This document shows positions 1 to 6,953 of a stretch of 25,653 nt of DNA, one piece after another. The notes beneath the pieces are model-generated. The model did no database searches, was not told the origin of the DNA, and saw only the letters and a list, made by a program, of their open reading frames with translations. Location: positions 1 through 25,653 of the forward strand of contig VHDM01000006.1 of assembly GCA_016876055.1 (NCBI GenBank), in the 5' to 3' direction. This DNA is from Verrucomicrobiota bacterium (GTDB lineage Bacteria > Verrucomicrobiota > Verrucomicrobiia > Methylacidiphilales > Verrucolacustridaceae). The position numbers and the translations under genes are program-made. Numbering within the stretch: position 1 is the stretch's first letter; each line of letters starts with the position of its first letter.

Positions 1-377
1 AGGCTGTGCAGGCGGGAGCGCGGGTAAATCTGGAGGGATCGCTGCGGGCCGACGGCAAGGTGGGGGGGCACTTTGTGACGGGCCACGTCGAGGCGACGGC
101 CAAGGTGACGAAGTGGAGCCGAGCCGGGCAGGACTGGGAACTGCAGGCGGAGGTTCCCGCCGGGATGGAGCGTTACGTGGTGCCGAAAGGTTGCGTGGCG
201 CTGGATGGGATCAGCCTGACCATCGGGCGGGTGAAGGGCAGAAAGTTTAATGTGTGGATCATTCCGCATACCTATGAGGTGACCACGCTGAAGGACCGGC
301 ACGAGGGGGAGGAACTGAATCTGGAGTGCGATCTTTTGGCGAAGTATGTTGAGAAGGTGAACCGAGAGTCCCGATGA
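1..377 (+). CDS. ribE: Riboflavin synthase alpha subunit, C-terminal part (5' end outside window)
   Basis: Riboflavin synthase dismutates two 6,7-dimethyl-8-ribityllumazine molecules to riboflavin in the cytosol, the last step of vitamin B2 synthesis. The visible part carries family hallmarks: VNLEGSL followed by GGHFVTGHVEA (the GH-x-V-x-GHV lumazine-binding motif), then VVPKGCVALDGISLTI and IPHTYEVTTL, which belong to the second lumazine-binding barrel. The frame is already open at base 3 with no start codon in the window. The GTG at base 6 lies inside a conserved stretch, so it is an internal valine and the gene is truncated by the window edge. The stop overlaps the next start codon as ATGA, so the two genes are probably translationally coupled. 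Confidence 0.93.
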   Translation, partial: AVQAGARVNLEGSLRADGKVGGHFVTGHVEATAKVTKWSRAGQDWELQAEVPAGMERYVVPKGCVALDGISLTIGRVKGRKFNVWIIPHTYEVTTLKDRHEGEELNLECDLLAKYVEKVNRESR

Positions 378-1093
378 GCGCGCTGGATCCCCAGCTGGAA
401 AAGCTGCTGGTGTTGCAGGAGCGGGAGCAGCGAAAAATGCGATGCGACCGGGAGTTGGCCGCATGGCCCAGGGAAATGAAGTCGCTGGAGTCGAAAAAAG
501 CGGAGATCCGGGCAGGGGCGGAGCGCAAAAAGCAGGAGGCCCAGCAGACAGAAGTGGAGCGAAAGAAGCTCGAGCTGGAGGCGGAGTCGCACCGCTCCAA
601 GGTGGCCCGCTACAAGATCCAGCAGTTTGAGACCCGCAAGAACGAGGAGTTTCAGGCGCTGGGCACCGAGATCCAAAGGGAAGAAAAGGAGATTCAGGAG
701 ATCGAGGATAAGGAGCTGGAACTGATGGATGCGGGGGAGAAGGCCAAGAAAGCGGCGGCGGCCGAGGCGGAAGCGGCGAAAAGCCAAGAGGCCGAGGTGG
801 CGGCCAAGGAGTCAGATCTGACCAAGAAAAAAGGGGAACTAGAAGGGCGGTTGGCGGAGTTGGTGAAGGAGATTGAGACCTTGGCGGCCGGGGTGGAAGA
901 GGGGCTGCTGGCGAAGTACCGGAGAATTTTCACGAACAAGAAGGATGCGGCGATCGTGCCGGTGGTGCACGGGACGAACTGTGGGGGGTGTCATATGAAG
1001 CTGACGCAGGCCTCGGTGTTGGCGGCCAAAGGGGGCAAGGCCGGGGTCACGTGCGAGAATTGCGGTCGGCTTCTTTTTTGGCCAAGCGCGTAG
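374..1093 (+). CDS. Coiled-coil protein with C-terminal C4 zinc ribbon (COG1579-type)
   Basis: A 239-residue protein with two visible parts. Residues about 5-180 are almost all Glu, Lys, Ala, Arg and Gln with heptad-like spacing, a long coiled coil. Residues 203-230 hold CGGC and CENC pairs (Cys203, 206, 227, 230), a four-cysteine zinc ribbon, followed by GRLLFW. This is the layout of the widespread bacterial 'zinc ribbon domain' family, whose molecular role is not well defined; nucleic-acid or protein binding is often suggested. It overlaps the ribE stop by ATGA, so it is in that operon here. No intrinsic terminator is obvious in the 48 bases to the convergent gene. The family call is firm, the function is not. 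Confidence 0.85.
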   Translation: MSALDPQLEKLLVLQEREQRKMRCDRELAAWPREMKSLESKKAEIRAGAERKKQEAQQTEVERKKLELEAESHRSKVARYKIQQFETRKNEEFQALGTEIQREEKEIQEIEDKELELMDAGEKAKKAAAAEAEAAKSQEAEVAAKESDLTKKKGELEGRLAELVKEIETLAAGVEEGLLAKYRRIFTNKKDAAIVPVVHGTNCGGCHMKLTQASVLAAKGGKAGVTCENCGRLLFWPSA

Positions 1094-1141
1094 GCCGGGC
1101 CGACGTGGGGATCGGGATTCAGGTACGGGCAGCGGAAACTA

Positions 1142-1303
1142 TCAGTCCGTCGGTTCCCGGTCGGTTTGGCGGGGGTCGAGGTCGGTGGTGGCGTGGAGGT
1201 GGTTTTTGTCCTGATTCCCAAGGACGCGGAGGAGACACCAGGCCAGGAACCCGGTGGTTCCCCCGACTGCCATCCCCAGGATGAGCCAGCCCCAGAGGCT
1301 CAT
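1142..1303 (-). CDS. Small single-pass membrane protein, MetS-like accessory subunit of the NSS transporter
   Basis: A 53-residue protein starting MSLWGWLILGMAVGGTTG: one hydrophobic segment (residues about 3-24), then a polar tail rich in Asp, Thr, His and Arg. Its ATG at 1303 overlaps the TGA of the transporter gene as ATGA. An AAGGA ribosome-binding site lies 7 bases upstream, inside the transporter's last codons. NSS-family methionine/alanine importers of the MetP type are known to need a tiny one-helix partner, MetS, encoded directly after them. Position, size and topology match that arrangement, but I cannot claim sequence homology from inspection. It is probably translated by coupling to the transporter and inserted in the inner membrane. 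The alternative is an unrelated small membrane peptide. Confidence 0.72.
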   Translation of the reverse strand: MSLWGWLILGMAVGGTTGFLAWCLLRVLGNQDKNHLHATTDLDPRQTDREPTD

Positions 1304-2865
1304 GCAGTTTTCCTTTCGCGGGCCTCCCAAGTGCGGACGGCATGGGCGATGAGCAGGACAAAAAGAATGATCACCGCGAGGACAAAGACCAGGGCGATGC
1401 GGACGGAGGGCTGGGTCTGGATGGCCTGCCAGTTGGAGGCCCAGGACTGGTGGAGCCAAAGGATAAAGACGGTCAGGAGAAACACAGGGGAAACATAGCG
1501 GATCACGAAATCGAAAATCCGCGGGATGGGCAGCAGGGCGCCCCGTTCCAGCTCCTCGCGGCCGCGTTTGGGGCCGAGTACCCAGCCATAAAGGAGGGTT
1601 TGGATCGTCGCGAGGACGAAGATGCCGAAGCTACCGACCCAGAAGTCCATGGCGTCGAGGGCGGCGAGATCCTTGGTGAACCAGACGACGATGCCGGTGC
1701 CCATGAGGGTGATGAAACCGAGCAGGCTGACGGAGCCGCGGCGGCCGAGGCCCAGGCCCTCCTCGAAGAAGGCGATGGCGGGCTGGAGCATAGAGAGGGA
1801 GCTGGTGACAGCGGCGATGAAGAGGAGGAAGAACCAGAGGAAACCGAAGAGTTGGCCGGCAGGCATACGGTCAAAGACCATGGGGAGGGTTTGGAAGCCG
1901 AGGCCGAAGGTGCCGCCCACGGCTCCGGCGGCCCCGAGAAAGAGAAAGGCGGCGGGAATGGTGATCAGGCCGCCCAGGCTGACCTCACAAAATTCGTTGC
2001 CCGCCACGGCGGTGGTGGAGCTGAGGGCGATATCGTCCCGTTTTTTCAGGTAGCTGGCGTAGTTGATAATCACGCCAAAACCGACGGAGAGGCTGAAAAA
2101 GATCTGACCGGCAGCCGCCAGCCACATTTCAGCGTTGGCGAGGGATTTGAGCAAGCCCGGCACTCCCCCGCGGAGGTCCCACATCTGGGCGAGGCCGGCA
2201 ACGACGTTTCTTTCGGGATGGGCGGGATCGGGTGTGCCGAGAGTCAGGACGCGAATCAGGACGAACAAGGCACAAAGGACCAGCAGCGGCATGCCCCAAA
2301 GGCAGACTTTTTCGATCCCGCCGCTGAGCCCCCGATAGATGATGAAAAAGTTTAGGGCCACGCAGGCCAGCAGGCAGAGGACCGGGAGGGCGAGGCCTTG
2401 GTCGAAAAAGGCGCCGTCGGCGGCGATCCCTACGTAGGAGGAGAAGTGGTCGGTATAGGCGGCTTTTTCCGATCCCAAACTGAGGCTACCGGTGAGGTAT
2501 TTCAGGGCGTAACCCAAGCACCATGACTCGATCCAGAGGTAGTACATGTAGATGACCACAGGAACGATGAGGCCGAGGACGCCGAGGTAAGGGGAGGCGC
2601 GGCTCTTCCAGATGGCGCGGAAGATGCCCGGACAGGAGTTGAAGCCGCGTTGGCCCCCGAAGCGGCCCATGGCCCATTCCGACCAGGCGATCGGCAGGCC
2701 GACGAGTAGCAGGGCGATAAAGTAGGGGATGAGGAAGGCGGCGCCGTCGTATTTGGCGGCAAGGCCAGGGAAGCGGAGGAAGTTGCCAAGGCCGACGGCG
2801 CTGCCGGTGACGGCGAGGATGACGCCGAGGGAGGAGCCCCAGCCATCCTTTTTGCCGGAAGACAT
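1300..2865 (-). CDS. Sodium-dependent transporter of the NSS (neurotransmitter:sodium symporter) family
   Basis: A polytopic inner-membrane Na+-coupled symporter, probably for amino acids. Near the N-terminus GSAVGLGNFLRFP (residues about 21-33) is the unwound TM1 sodium/substrate site typical of LeuT relatives. About eleven or twelve hydrophobic helices follow, including an ITSSLSMLQP-like TM8 region (AAVTSSLSMLQPAIAF). I place the start at the ATG at 2865 (MSSGKKDGWGSSLG, 521 residues), because family members begin just before this motif. The frame stays open to 2976, but those extra 37 residues are polar and look like read-through of the leader. The gene is followed by a MetS-like small gene with ATGA overlap, suggesting a MetPS-type methionine/alanine importer. 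The substrate cannot be read from the sequence. Confidence 0.93.
   Translation of the reverse strand: MSSGKKDGWGSSLGVILAVTGSAVGLGNFLRFPGLAAKYDGAAFLIPYFIALLLVGLPIAWSEWAMGRFGGQRGFNSCPGIFRAIWKSRASPYLGVLGLIVPVVIYMYYLWIESWCLGYALKYLTGSLSLGSEKAAYTDHFSSYVGIAADGAFFDQGLALPVLCLLACVALNFFIIYRGLSGGIEKVCLWGMPLLVLCALFVLIRVLTLGTPDPAHPERNVVAGLAQMWDLRGGVPGLLKSLANAEMWLAAAGQIFFSLSVGFGVIINYASYLKKRDDIALSSTTAVAGNEFCEVSLGGLITIPAAFLFLGAAGAVGGTFGLGFQTLPMVFDRMPAGQLFGFLWFFLLFIAAVTSSLSMLQPAIAFFEEGLGLGRRGSVSLLGFITLMGTGIVVWFTKDLAALDAMDFWVGSFGIFVLATIQTLLYGWVLGPKRGREELERGALLPIPRIFDFVIRYVSPVFLLTVFILWLHQSWASNWQAIQTQPSVRIALVFVLAVIILFVLLIAHAVRTWEARERKTA
1311..1315 (-). promoter_or_regulatory. Shine-Dalgarno site of the small NSS-associated protein
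   Basis: AAGGA on the minus strand, 7 bases before the ATG at 1303. It fixes the start of the small gene and lies within the last codons of the transporter gene. Confidence 0.7.
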
Positions 2866-2880
2866 AGAACGATTCTCAGT

Positions 2881-2916
2881 CGGCCGGCAATCGATGGCGA
2901 AGCTTTTTTCCGGCCG
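2881..2916. repeat. Short inverted repeat in the divergent transporter/hrpB promoter gap
   Basis: CGGCCGG at 2881-2887 pairs with CCGGCCG at 2910-2916 across a 22-base spacer. It lies in the 122-base gap between the divergent symporter and hrpB genes, within the symporter's 5' leader. It could be an operator or a leader hairpin, or chance in GC-rich DNA. I see no convincing -10/-35 pair in this gap. Confidence 0.25.
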
Positions 2917-2987
2917 GGATCCAAGTTGGAGGTGAGAGGCCCAAGGGACATCTCGATGGAAGAGGTTCGAAGCCATAGCCTGACCGG

Positions 2988-5522
2988 ATGGTGACGAGTT
3001 TGCCGATTGAGGAGATCCGGGAACCGCTGATGAAGGCCATTCAGGCGGGAAAGCGGCGGATCGTGATTGAGGCGCCTACCGGCTCAGGAAAGTCGACCCA
3101 GATTCCCCAGATGCTTTTGGATGGGGGGTGCCTGGGGGAGGCCGGTCAAGCGGTGATTCTGCAGCCGAGGAGGCTGGCGGCGCGGATGTTGGCCAAGCGG
3201 GTGGCGGAGGAACGCGCAGTGGAGCTGGGCGGGGAGGTGGGGTACACGATCCGGCTGGATGACCTGACTTCGGCCAAGACCCGAATCCGGTTTCTGACGG
3301 AAGGGGTATTGGTCCGGCAGATGATTTCCCGACCTAAACTGGAAGGCGTGCAGGCGGTGCTTTGTGATGAGTTCCACGAGCGGCATCTCTATGGGGACCT
3401 GACCTTGGGCAGAATTCTGGATCTGCAGGAGGCGGGGCGACCGGATCTGATTTTGATCGTGATGTCGGCCACGCTGGAAACGGAGAAGCTGGCGAAATCG
3501 ATCGGGGCGGAGGTGTTGCGATCAGCAGGGAGGATGTATCCGGTGGACATCCGGTATCTCGCCAAACGGGAGGATCTGAGCGGGTCGGGGGTGGCGGAAG
3601 TGGCGGCGCGGGAGGCGGAGAGACTGGTTCGGGACGGAAAAGGGGACGTGCTGGTGTTTTTGCCGGGGGCCTATGAGATCAACCGTTGCCGGCGGGATTT
3701 GGAAAGCCGACTGGGGCAGAAGGAGGCGGTGGTGTTGCCCCTGCACGGGGAGATGCCCCCGGCGGAACAGGATGCCGCGTTGAAAAGATACGAGCGGCCC
3801 AAGGTGGTGGTGGCCACCAACGTGGCCGAGACTTCCCTGACCTTGGACGGGGTGAAGGCGGTGGTGGATGGGGGATTGGCCCGGATCGCGAAATACGACT
3901 CGCGGCGCGGTTTGGAGACCTTGCTCGTGGAGAGAATCAGCCACGCTTCGGCGGCGCAGCGCGCGGGTCGAGCCGGACGGACAGCTCCAGGGGTTTGCGT
4001 ACGACTGGAGACCGAAGCGGACTGGTCGAAGCGGGAAAAGGCGGAGTTGCCGGAGGTGAAGAGGCTGGATCTGGCCGAGGCGGCCTTGGTGTTGGCGGCC
4101 GCCGGGGCGGGGAGGCTTCAGGATTTTCGCTGGGTGGATATCCCGGAGAAGGGATCGGTGGAGCGAGCGGAGAGGCTGCTGGCGGATCTGGGAGCCACGG
4201 AGGGGCCGGGAGGGAAGCTGACGCCTACTGGCAGAACGATGGCGGGATGGCCGGTGCATCCAAGGTTGGCGCGGATGCTGATCGAAGCGGGGGAGCAGGG
4301 ATGTTTACGCGGGGCTGCGGGCATTGCGGCGCTGGTTTCGGGTCGGCCGCTGCTGCAGCGGATGGCCGGGCGGAAGGGGGAGGGGGCGGAGATCCTTTGG
4401 GAAGCAGAGGAGGAAAGTGATCTCTTTGTCTGGCTACGGGCCTTGCGATTTGCGGAGAAGGAGAGGTTTCATCCCGGAGCCTGCGGCCGGATGGGGATCC
4501 ATGGTGGGGCAGCCCGGGAGGCGGCGGCAGTGCGGGATCGGCTACTGCATATGGCCCAAGGCATGGGATTAAAACCGGAGGAGAAGCCCGCTTCCGGTGA
4601 GAAGCTCCGGCGATGTGTGCTAGCCGGATTTTCCGATCATCTGGGCCGAAGACTGGATGGGGGGACCTTGCGATGCGCCTTGGTCGGGCACCGGCGTGGG
4701 ACCATTGCGCGGGAGAGTGTGGTACGGGATCGGCCGTTGGTGGTGGCGGGGGAGTTGAAGGAGATTGGGCGAACCGACGGGGAGGTGGAGGTGGTGATGG
4801 GGTTGGTGACCGCGGTGGAGGAGGCCTGGCTGAAGGAGATGTTTCCCGGTGATTTCTCGGAAAAGCGAGGGCTGGATTTTGAGGAGAATGGGCGGAAGGT
4901 GGTGCGGTTGGATCAGGTGAAATTCCGGGATCTGGTTATGGAGGAGAAGAAAAGGGAGGCTGAGGAAGGTGCCGAAGCCGCGGCGGTGTTGGCTCAGGCG
5001 GTGTTGGAGGAGAGGTGCGCCTGGCCCGGATGGAGCCCGGAGGCAGATGCCTTCTTGGAGAGGTTAAAAACCGTGCGGGAATGGGGGGAAGAGGGATGGC
5101 CGGAGTGGGATGAGGCCGCGAAGCAGTTGGTTTTGGAGGCGCAGTGTGCAGGATGCCTGACTTGGCGGCAGGCGAACGAAAACACCGCTGTGTCCGCCAT
5201 CCGGGAATGGCTTGGGAAAGAGAGGGTGATGCAGTTGGATGCCTTGGCTCCGGAAAGGATTCAGCTACCAGGGGGAAAGTCGGCCAAGGTGAAGTACGGA
5301 AAGGGCCGGGAAGCGGTGATCTCCGCCAAGATTCAGGATCTTTATGGTTTAAAAAAGTTGCCGGTGATCGGAGGAGGAAAAGTGACGGTAACCATGGAAG
5401 TCCTAGGGCCGAACCTTCGGCCGCTGCAAGTAACGCAGGATTTGACGTCGTTCTGGGAGAAGACTTATCCGACTCTCAAGGCGGAGTTACAAAGGCGCTA
5501 TCCCAAACATGAGTGGAGATAA
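2988..5522 (+). CDS. hrpB: ATP-dependent DEAH-type helicase HrpB
   Basis: An 844-residue superfamily 2 helicase. Motifs in order: Walker A GSGKS (residues 32-36), motif Ia QPRRLAA (59-65), motif II DEFH (127-130), motif III SAT (160-162), NVAETSLT (278-285) and motif VI QRAGRAGR (324-331). A helicase-associated region and the HrpB-specific C-terminal domain follow, ending in LQVTQDLTSFW and RRYPKHEW, a signature of HrpB rather than HrpA. The length is usual for HrpB. Its RNA target is unknown; in E. coli, HrpA rather than HrpB has the better-defined role. The start is the ATG at 2988; the next methionine lies well inside the conserved N-terminus. It is transcribed alone and is convergent with the HEAT lipoprotein gene 36 bases on. 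Confidence 0.95.
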   Translation: MVTSLPIEEIREPLMKAIQAGKRRIVIEAPTGSGKSTQIPQMLLDGGCLGEAGQAVILQPRRLAARMLAKRVAEERAVELGGEVGYTIRLDDLTSAKTRIRFLTEGVLVRQMISRPKLEGVQAVLCDEFHERHLYGDLTLGRILDLQEAGRPDLILIVMSATLETEKLAKSIGAEVLRSAGRMYPVDIRYLAKREDLSGSGVAEVAAREAERLVRDGKGDVLVFLPGAYEINRCRRDLESRLGQKEAVVLPLHGEMPPAEQDAALKRYERPKVVVATNVAETSLTLDGVKAVVDGGLARIAKYDSRRGLETLLVERISHASAAQRAGRAGRTAPGVCVRLETEADWSKREKAELPEVKRLDLAEAALVLAAAGAGRLQDFRWVDIPEKGSVERAERLLADLGATEGPGGKLTPTGRTMAGWPVHPRLARMLIEAGEQGCLRGAAGIAALVSGRPLLQRMAGRKGEGAEILWEAEEESDLFVWLRALRFAEKERFHPGACGRMGIHGGAAREAAAVRDRLLHMAQGMGLKPEEKPASGEKLRRCVLAGFSDHLGRRLDGGTLRCALVGHRRGTIARESVVRDRPLVVAGELKEIGRTDGEVEVVMGLVTAVEEAWLKEMFPGDFSEKRGLDFEENGRKVVRLDQVKFRDLVMEEKKREAEEGAEAAAVLAQAVLEERCAWPGWSPEADAFLERLKTVREWGEEGWPEWDEAAKQLVLEAQCAGCLTWRQANENTAVSAIREWLGKERVMQLDALAPERIQLPGGKSAKVKYGKGREAVISAKIQDLYGLKKLPVIGGGKVTVTMEVLGPNLRPLQVTQDLTSFWEKTYPTLKAELQRRYPKHEWR

Positions 5523-5558
5523 GCACCAGGAAAAGTAACCTTCGGCCGATCGGATCGA

Positions 5559-6590
5559 TTAAGGCGTCTCCGCCGGCTTGGATAGCAAATCCAGGGCCTT
5601 GGCAGCGGCCAGTTTGACATCTTTCGGGTTGGAGGGATCGGTAGAAATCTTTTTAAAAAGCTGGGCGGAATCCTTATCCTTGAGGAGTCCGAGGGCAATG
5701 AGGGCGACAACGCGGACTTCTGGATCCTTGTCCCCGGTGGCGGTACGGAGAGCGGCGAGGACGCGGGGATCGACTAGTTTGGAGACGGCTTTCACACATT
5801 CGGCCCGCTCGATCCCCAAGGGATTGGCGATTTCAGCCAGCAACACCTCGGCACCGCGACCGTCGTTGAGACGGACCAGGGCGAGGGCGGCGACGATCTG
5901 GGTGGTTCGGTCCGAAGATTTCAGCGAGGGAACATACGCTTCCGGTTTCGCTTTTTCGGCCAGCTCCAAAAGGGAGCGGCGGGCGAAGCGGCGGACATAG
6001 GAGTCGGCGTCCTGGAGCATGGCGAAGAGATCGGGAATGAGGGAGGGGTTGCCCCGCTGCCCGAAAAGCCGGGCGGCGGTAGCGCGGGTGAGCCAGTCCT
6101 GATCCTTGGCGGCAACACGAAGAATTTTGATGGCCTCCTTGGAATCGAGAATTCGGGTGGCCTCGGCGGCTTCGCGTCGGACGGTGGGATCGGGATCCTT
6201 CAGGCCGGTTTTGATCAGGGAACTGGGGGAGGGGCGGTCGGGAGGATCGAGGGCCAGGGCTTTGAGGGCATTGGCGCGCACGGCGGGCAGTCGATCCTCC
6301 AAAGGTCGGCGGTAGGGCTGGGCCTTGGGATTGAGGCGGAGGATTTGGCGGGCCTCGGCGGCGGCGATTTCGGGTTGACCGAGCAGGAGGGCGAGATGCA
6401 TGCGCTCCTGCCGGAGCGAGGGGCTGTCGGGAGTTTCCTTGAGGGAGGTATCGATCAGGGTGCGGGCTTCCTCGAAGCGGCCGGCTTCGAGGAGTTCGTG
6501 GGCGCGACGGGCGGAATCGTCTCCTGGTTTGGAGCAGCCGGACAGAAGGAGGAACAGAGGCAGAAGAAGAAAAATGAGGGCTTTGGCCAT
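5559..6590 (-). CDS. HEAT-repeat lipoprotein
   Basis: A 343-residue secreted protein. Residues 1-19 form a lipoprotein signal peptide (Met-Ala-Lys, a Leu/Phe-rich core, then LLSGC), with Cys19 the predicted lipidation site. Residues about 25-85 look TPR-like (AHELLEAGRFEEARTLI). From about residue 100 there are serial HEAT/PBS-lyase-type repeats, such as DPDPTVRREAAEATRIL, DADSYVRRFARRSLLEL and DKDPEVRVVALIALGLL. These normally make a protein-binding solenoid. No catalytic residues are visible, so a scaffold role at the outer or inner membrane is inference. The ATG at 6590 has no purine-rich ribosome-binding site; four tandem CGTAAA hexamers occupy that place. The first 20 codons and leader resemble those of the 43-codon gene at 6709-6840. 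Confidence 0.85.
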   Translation of the reverse strand: MAKALIFLLLPLFLLLSGCSKPGDDSARRAHELLEAGRFEEARTLIDTSLKETPDSPSLRQERMHLALLLGQPEIAAAEARQILRLNPKAQPYRRPLEDRLPAVRANALKALALDPPDRPSPSSLIKTGLKDPDPTVRREAAEATRILDSKEAIKILRVAAKDQDWLTRATAARLFGQRGNPSLIPDLFAMLQDADSYVRRFARRSLLELAEKAKPEAYVPSLKSSDRTTQIVAALALVRLNDGRGAEVLLAEIANPLGIERAECVKAVSKLVDPRVLAALRTATGDKDPEVRVVALIALGLLKDKDSAQLFKKISTDPSNPKDVKLAAAKALDLLSKPAETP

Positions 6591-6593
6591 TCT

Positions 6594-6617
6594 TTTACGT
6601 TTACGTTTACGTTTACG
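6594..6617 (-). repeat. Tandem hexamer array, (CGTAAA)4, in the lipoprotein ribosome-binding region
   Basis: Four perfect copies of TTTACG on the plus strand (CGTAAA on the minus strand), ending 3 bases before the lipoprotein start codon. Three more sites with the same hexamer occur within 1.6 kb (6844, 7750, 8126), so this is a local repeat family. Confidence 0.85.
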
Positions 6618-6667
6618 AAGAAGAAAGGAGGAACGGTTTAGGAAAAGCAGACTGATTTTTGGGTTTG

Positions 6668-6677
6668 ATTGGCCAAT
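6668..6677. repeat. 10-bp perfect palindrome ATTGGCCAAT
   Basis: A perfect decamer palindrome upstream of the HEAT lipoprotein, 21 bases from the larger palindrome at 6699. It may be an operator half-element or chance. Confidence 0.25.
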
Positions 6678-6698
6678 AAGGTGACTGAAGAGGGCTTA

Positions 6699-6730
6699 CG
6701 TATTCGTGTTACAATTGTAACACGAATACG
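6699..6730. repeat. Perfect 32-bp palindrome
   Basis: CGTATTCGTGTTACAA (6699-6714) is followed immediately by its exact reverse complement (6715-6730), with no spacer and no mismatch. It lies between the HEAT lipoprotein leader and the small lipoprotein gene, and contains the latter's last codons and TAA stop. On RNA it would fold into a 14-bp stem with an AAUU loop, but no U-run follows on either strand, so it is not a classic terminator. It could be an operator for a dimeric regulator, a recombination site or a mobile-repeat core. Confidence 0.85.
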
Positions 6731-6840
6731 GAGCGGTCCAGAATGGCTGAAATAACATCGATATCACGATGGGTAGATGGGCTGGAGCAGGCTGAGAGAA
6801 GGAGTTGCGGCAAAAGGAGAAAGAGGAGAGTTTTTGCCAT
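6709..6840 (-). CDS. Very small lipoprotein, likely truncated paralogue of the neighbouring HEAT lipoprotein
   Basis: A 43-codon reading frame. Residues 1-18 are a clean lipoprotein signal: Met-Ala-Lys, then TLLFLLLPQLLLSAC with Cys18 at the lipobox. A mature part of only 26 residues follows (SSPSTHRDIDV..., ending VFVLQL). The signal peptide matches the HEAT lipoprotein (MAKALIFLLLPLFLLLSGC), and similarity extends at DNA level upstream of the ATG into the CGTAAA hexamers and an A/G-rich stretch. A duplicated 5' end is the simplest reading. After the lipobox the two proteins share nothing obvious, and the stop lies inside the 32-bp palindrome. It may be a decayed fragment or a functional entericidin-sized lipoprotein. 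No Shine-Dalgarno is visible. Confidence 0.5.
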   Translation of the reverse strand: MAKTLLFLLLPQLLLSACSSPSTHRDIDVISAILDRSVFVLQL

Positions 6841-6843
6841 TCG

Positions 6844-6855
6844 TTTATGTTTACG
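6844..6855 (-). repeat. CGTAAA hexamer pair upstream of the small lipoprotein gene
   Basis: Two hexamer units, TTTATG then TTTACG on the plus strand, 3 bases before the ATG at 6840. They are at the same place relative to the start codon as the four-copy array at 6594-6617, and are the degenerate counterpart of it. Confidence 0.7.
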
Positions 6856-6884
6856 AAGGAGAAAGAAGGAACCAAGTACCCGTG

Positions 6885-6950
6885 CGGCCTGCCCGGAGGT
6901 CAGGCCCTACCTAGCTGGAATCCGGTAGGGCCCGACGTCCCGGCGGGCCG
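6885..6950. repeat. 27-bp imperfect inverted repeat (REP/MITE-like) 3' of sucB
   Basis: The left arm 6885-6911 (starts CGGCCTGCCC, ends GGCCCTACC) pairs with the right arm 6924-6950 (starts GGTAGGGCCC, ends GGCGGGCCG), with about 4 mismatches in 27 and a 12-base loop. It begins 3 bases after the sucB stop on the transcribed strand. There is no U-tract, so it resembles a REP-type or short mobile hairpin that could protect or end the sucAB transcript rather than a canonical terminator. Confidence 0.75.
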
Positions 6951-6953
6951 GAC

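Noticed and set aside
1342..2355. Long open frame antisense to the NSS transporter, rich in Glu, Asp and Gly
   Set aside because: It mirrors the transporter codons on the other strand; long shadow frames are common in GC-rich DNA. It has no family motif or ribosome-binding site.
2866..2976. N-terminal extension of the NSS transporter
   Set aside because: The extra 37 residues are polar and not family-like. The ATG at 2865 places the start correctly before the TM1 motif.
6594..6617. Possible CRISPR array
   Set aside because: Six-base units without spacers; no Cas genes. It is a simple tandem repeat.
6699..6730. Rho-independent terminator
   Set aside because: Despite the perfect stem, no U-tract follows on either strand and the stem is not GC-rich.
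6885..6950. Canonical terminator for sucAB
   Set aside because: Long imperfect arms and a 12-base loop without a U-run; described instead as a REP-like inverted repeat.
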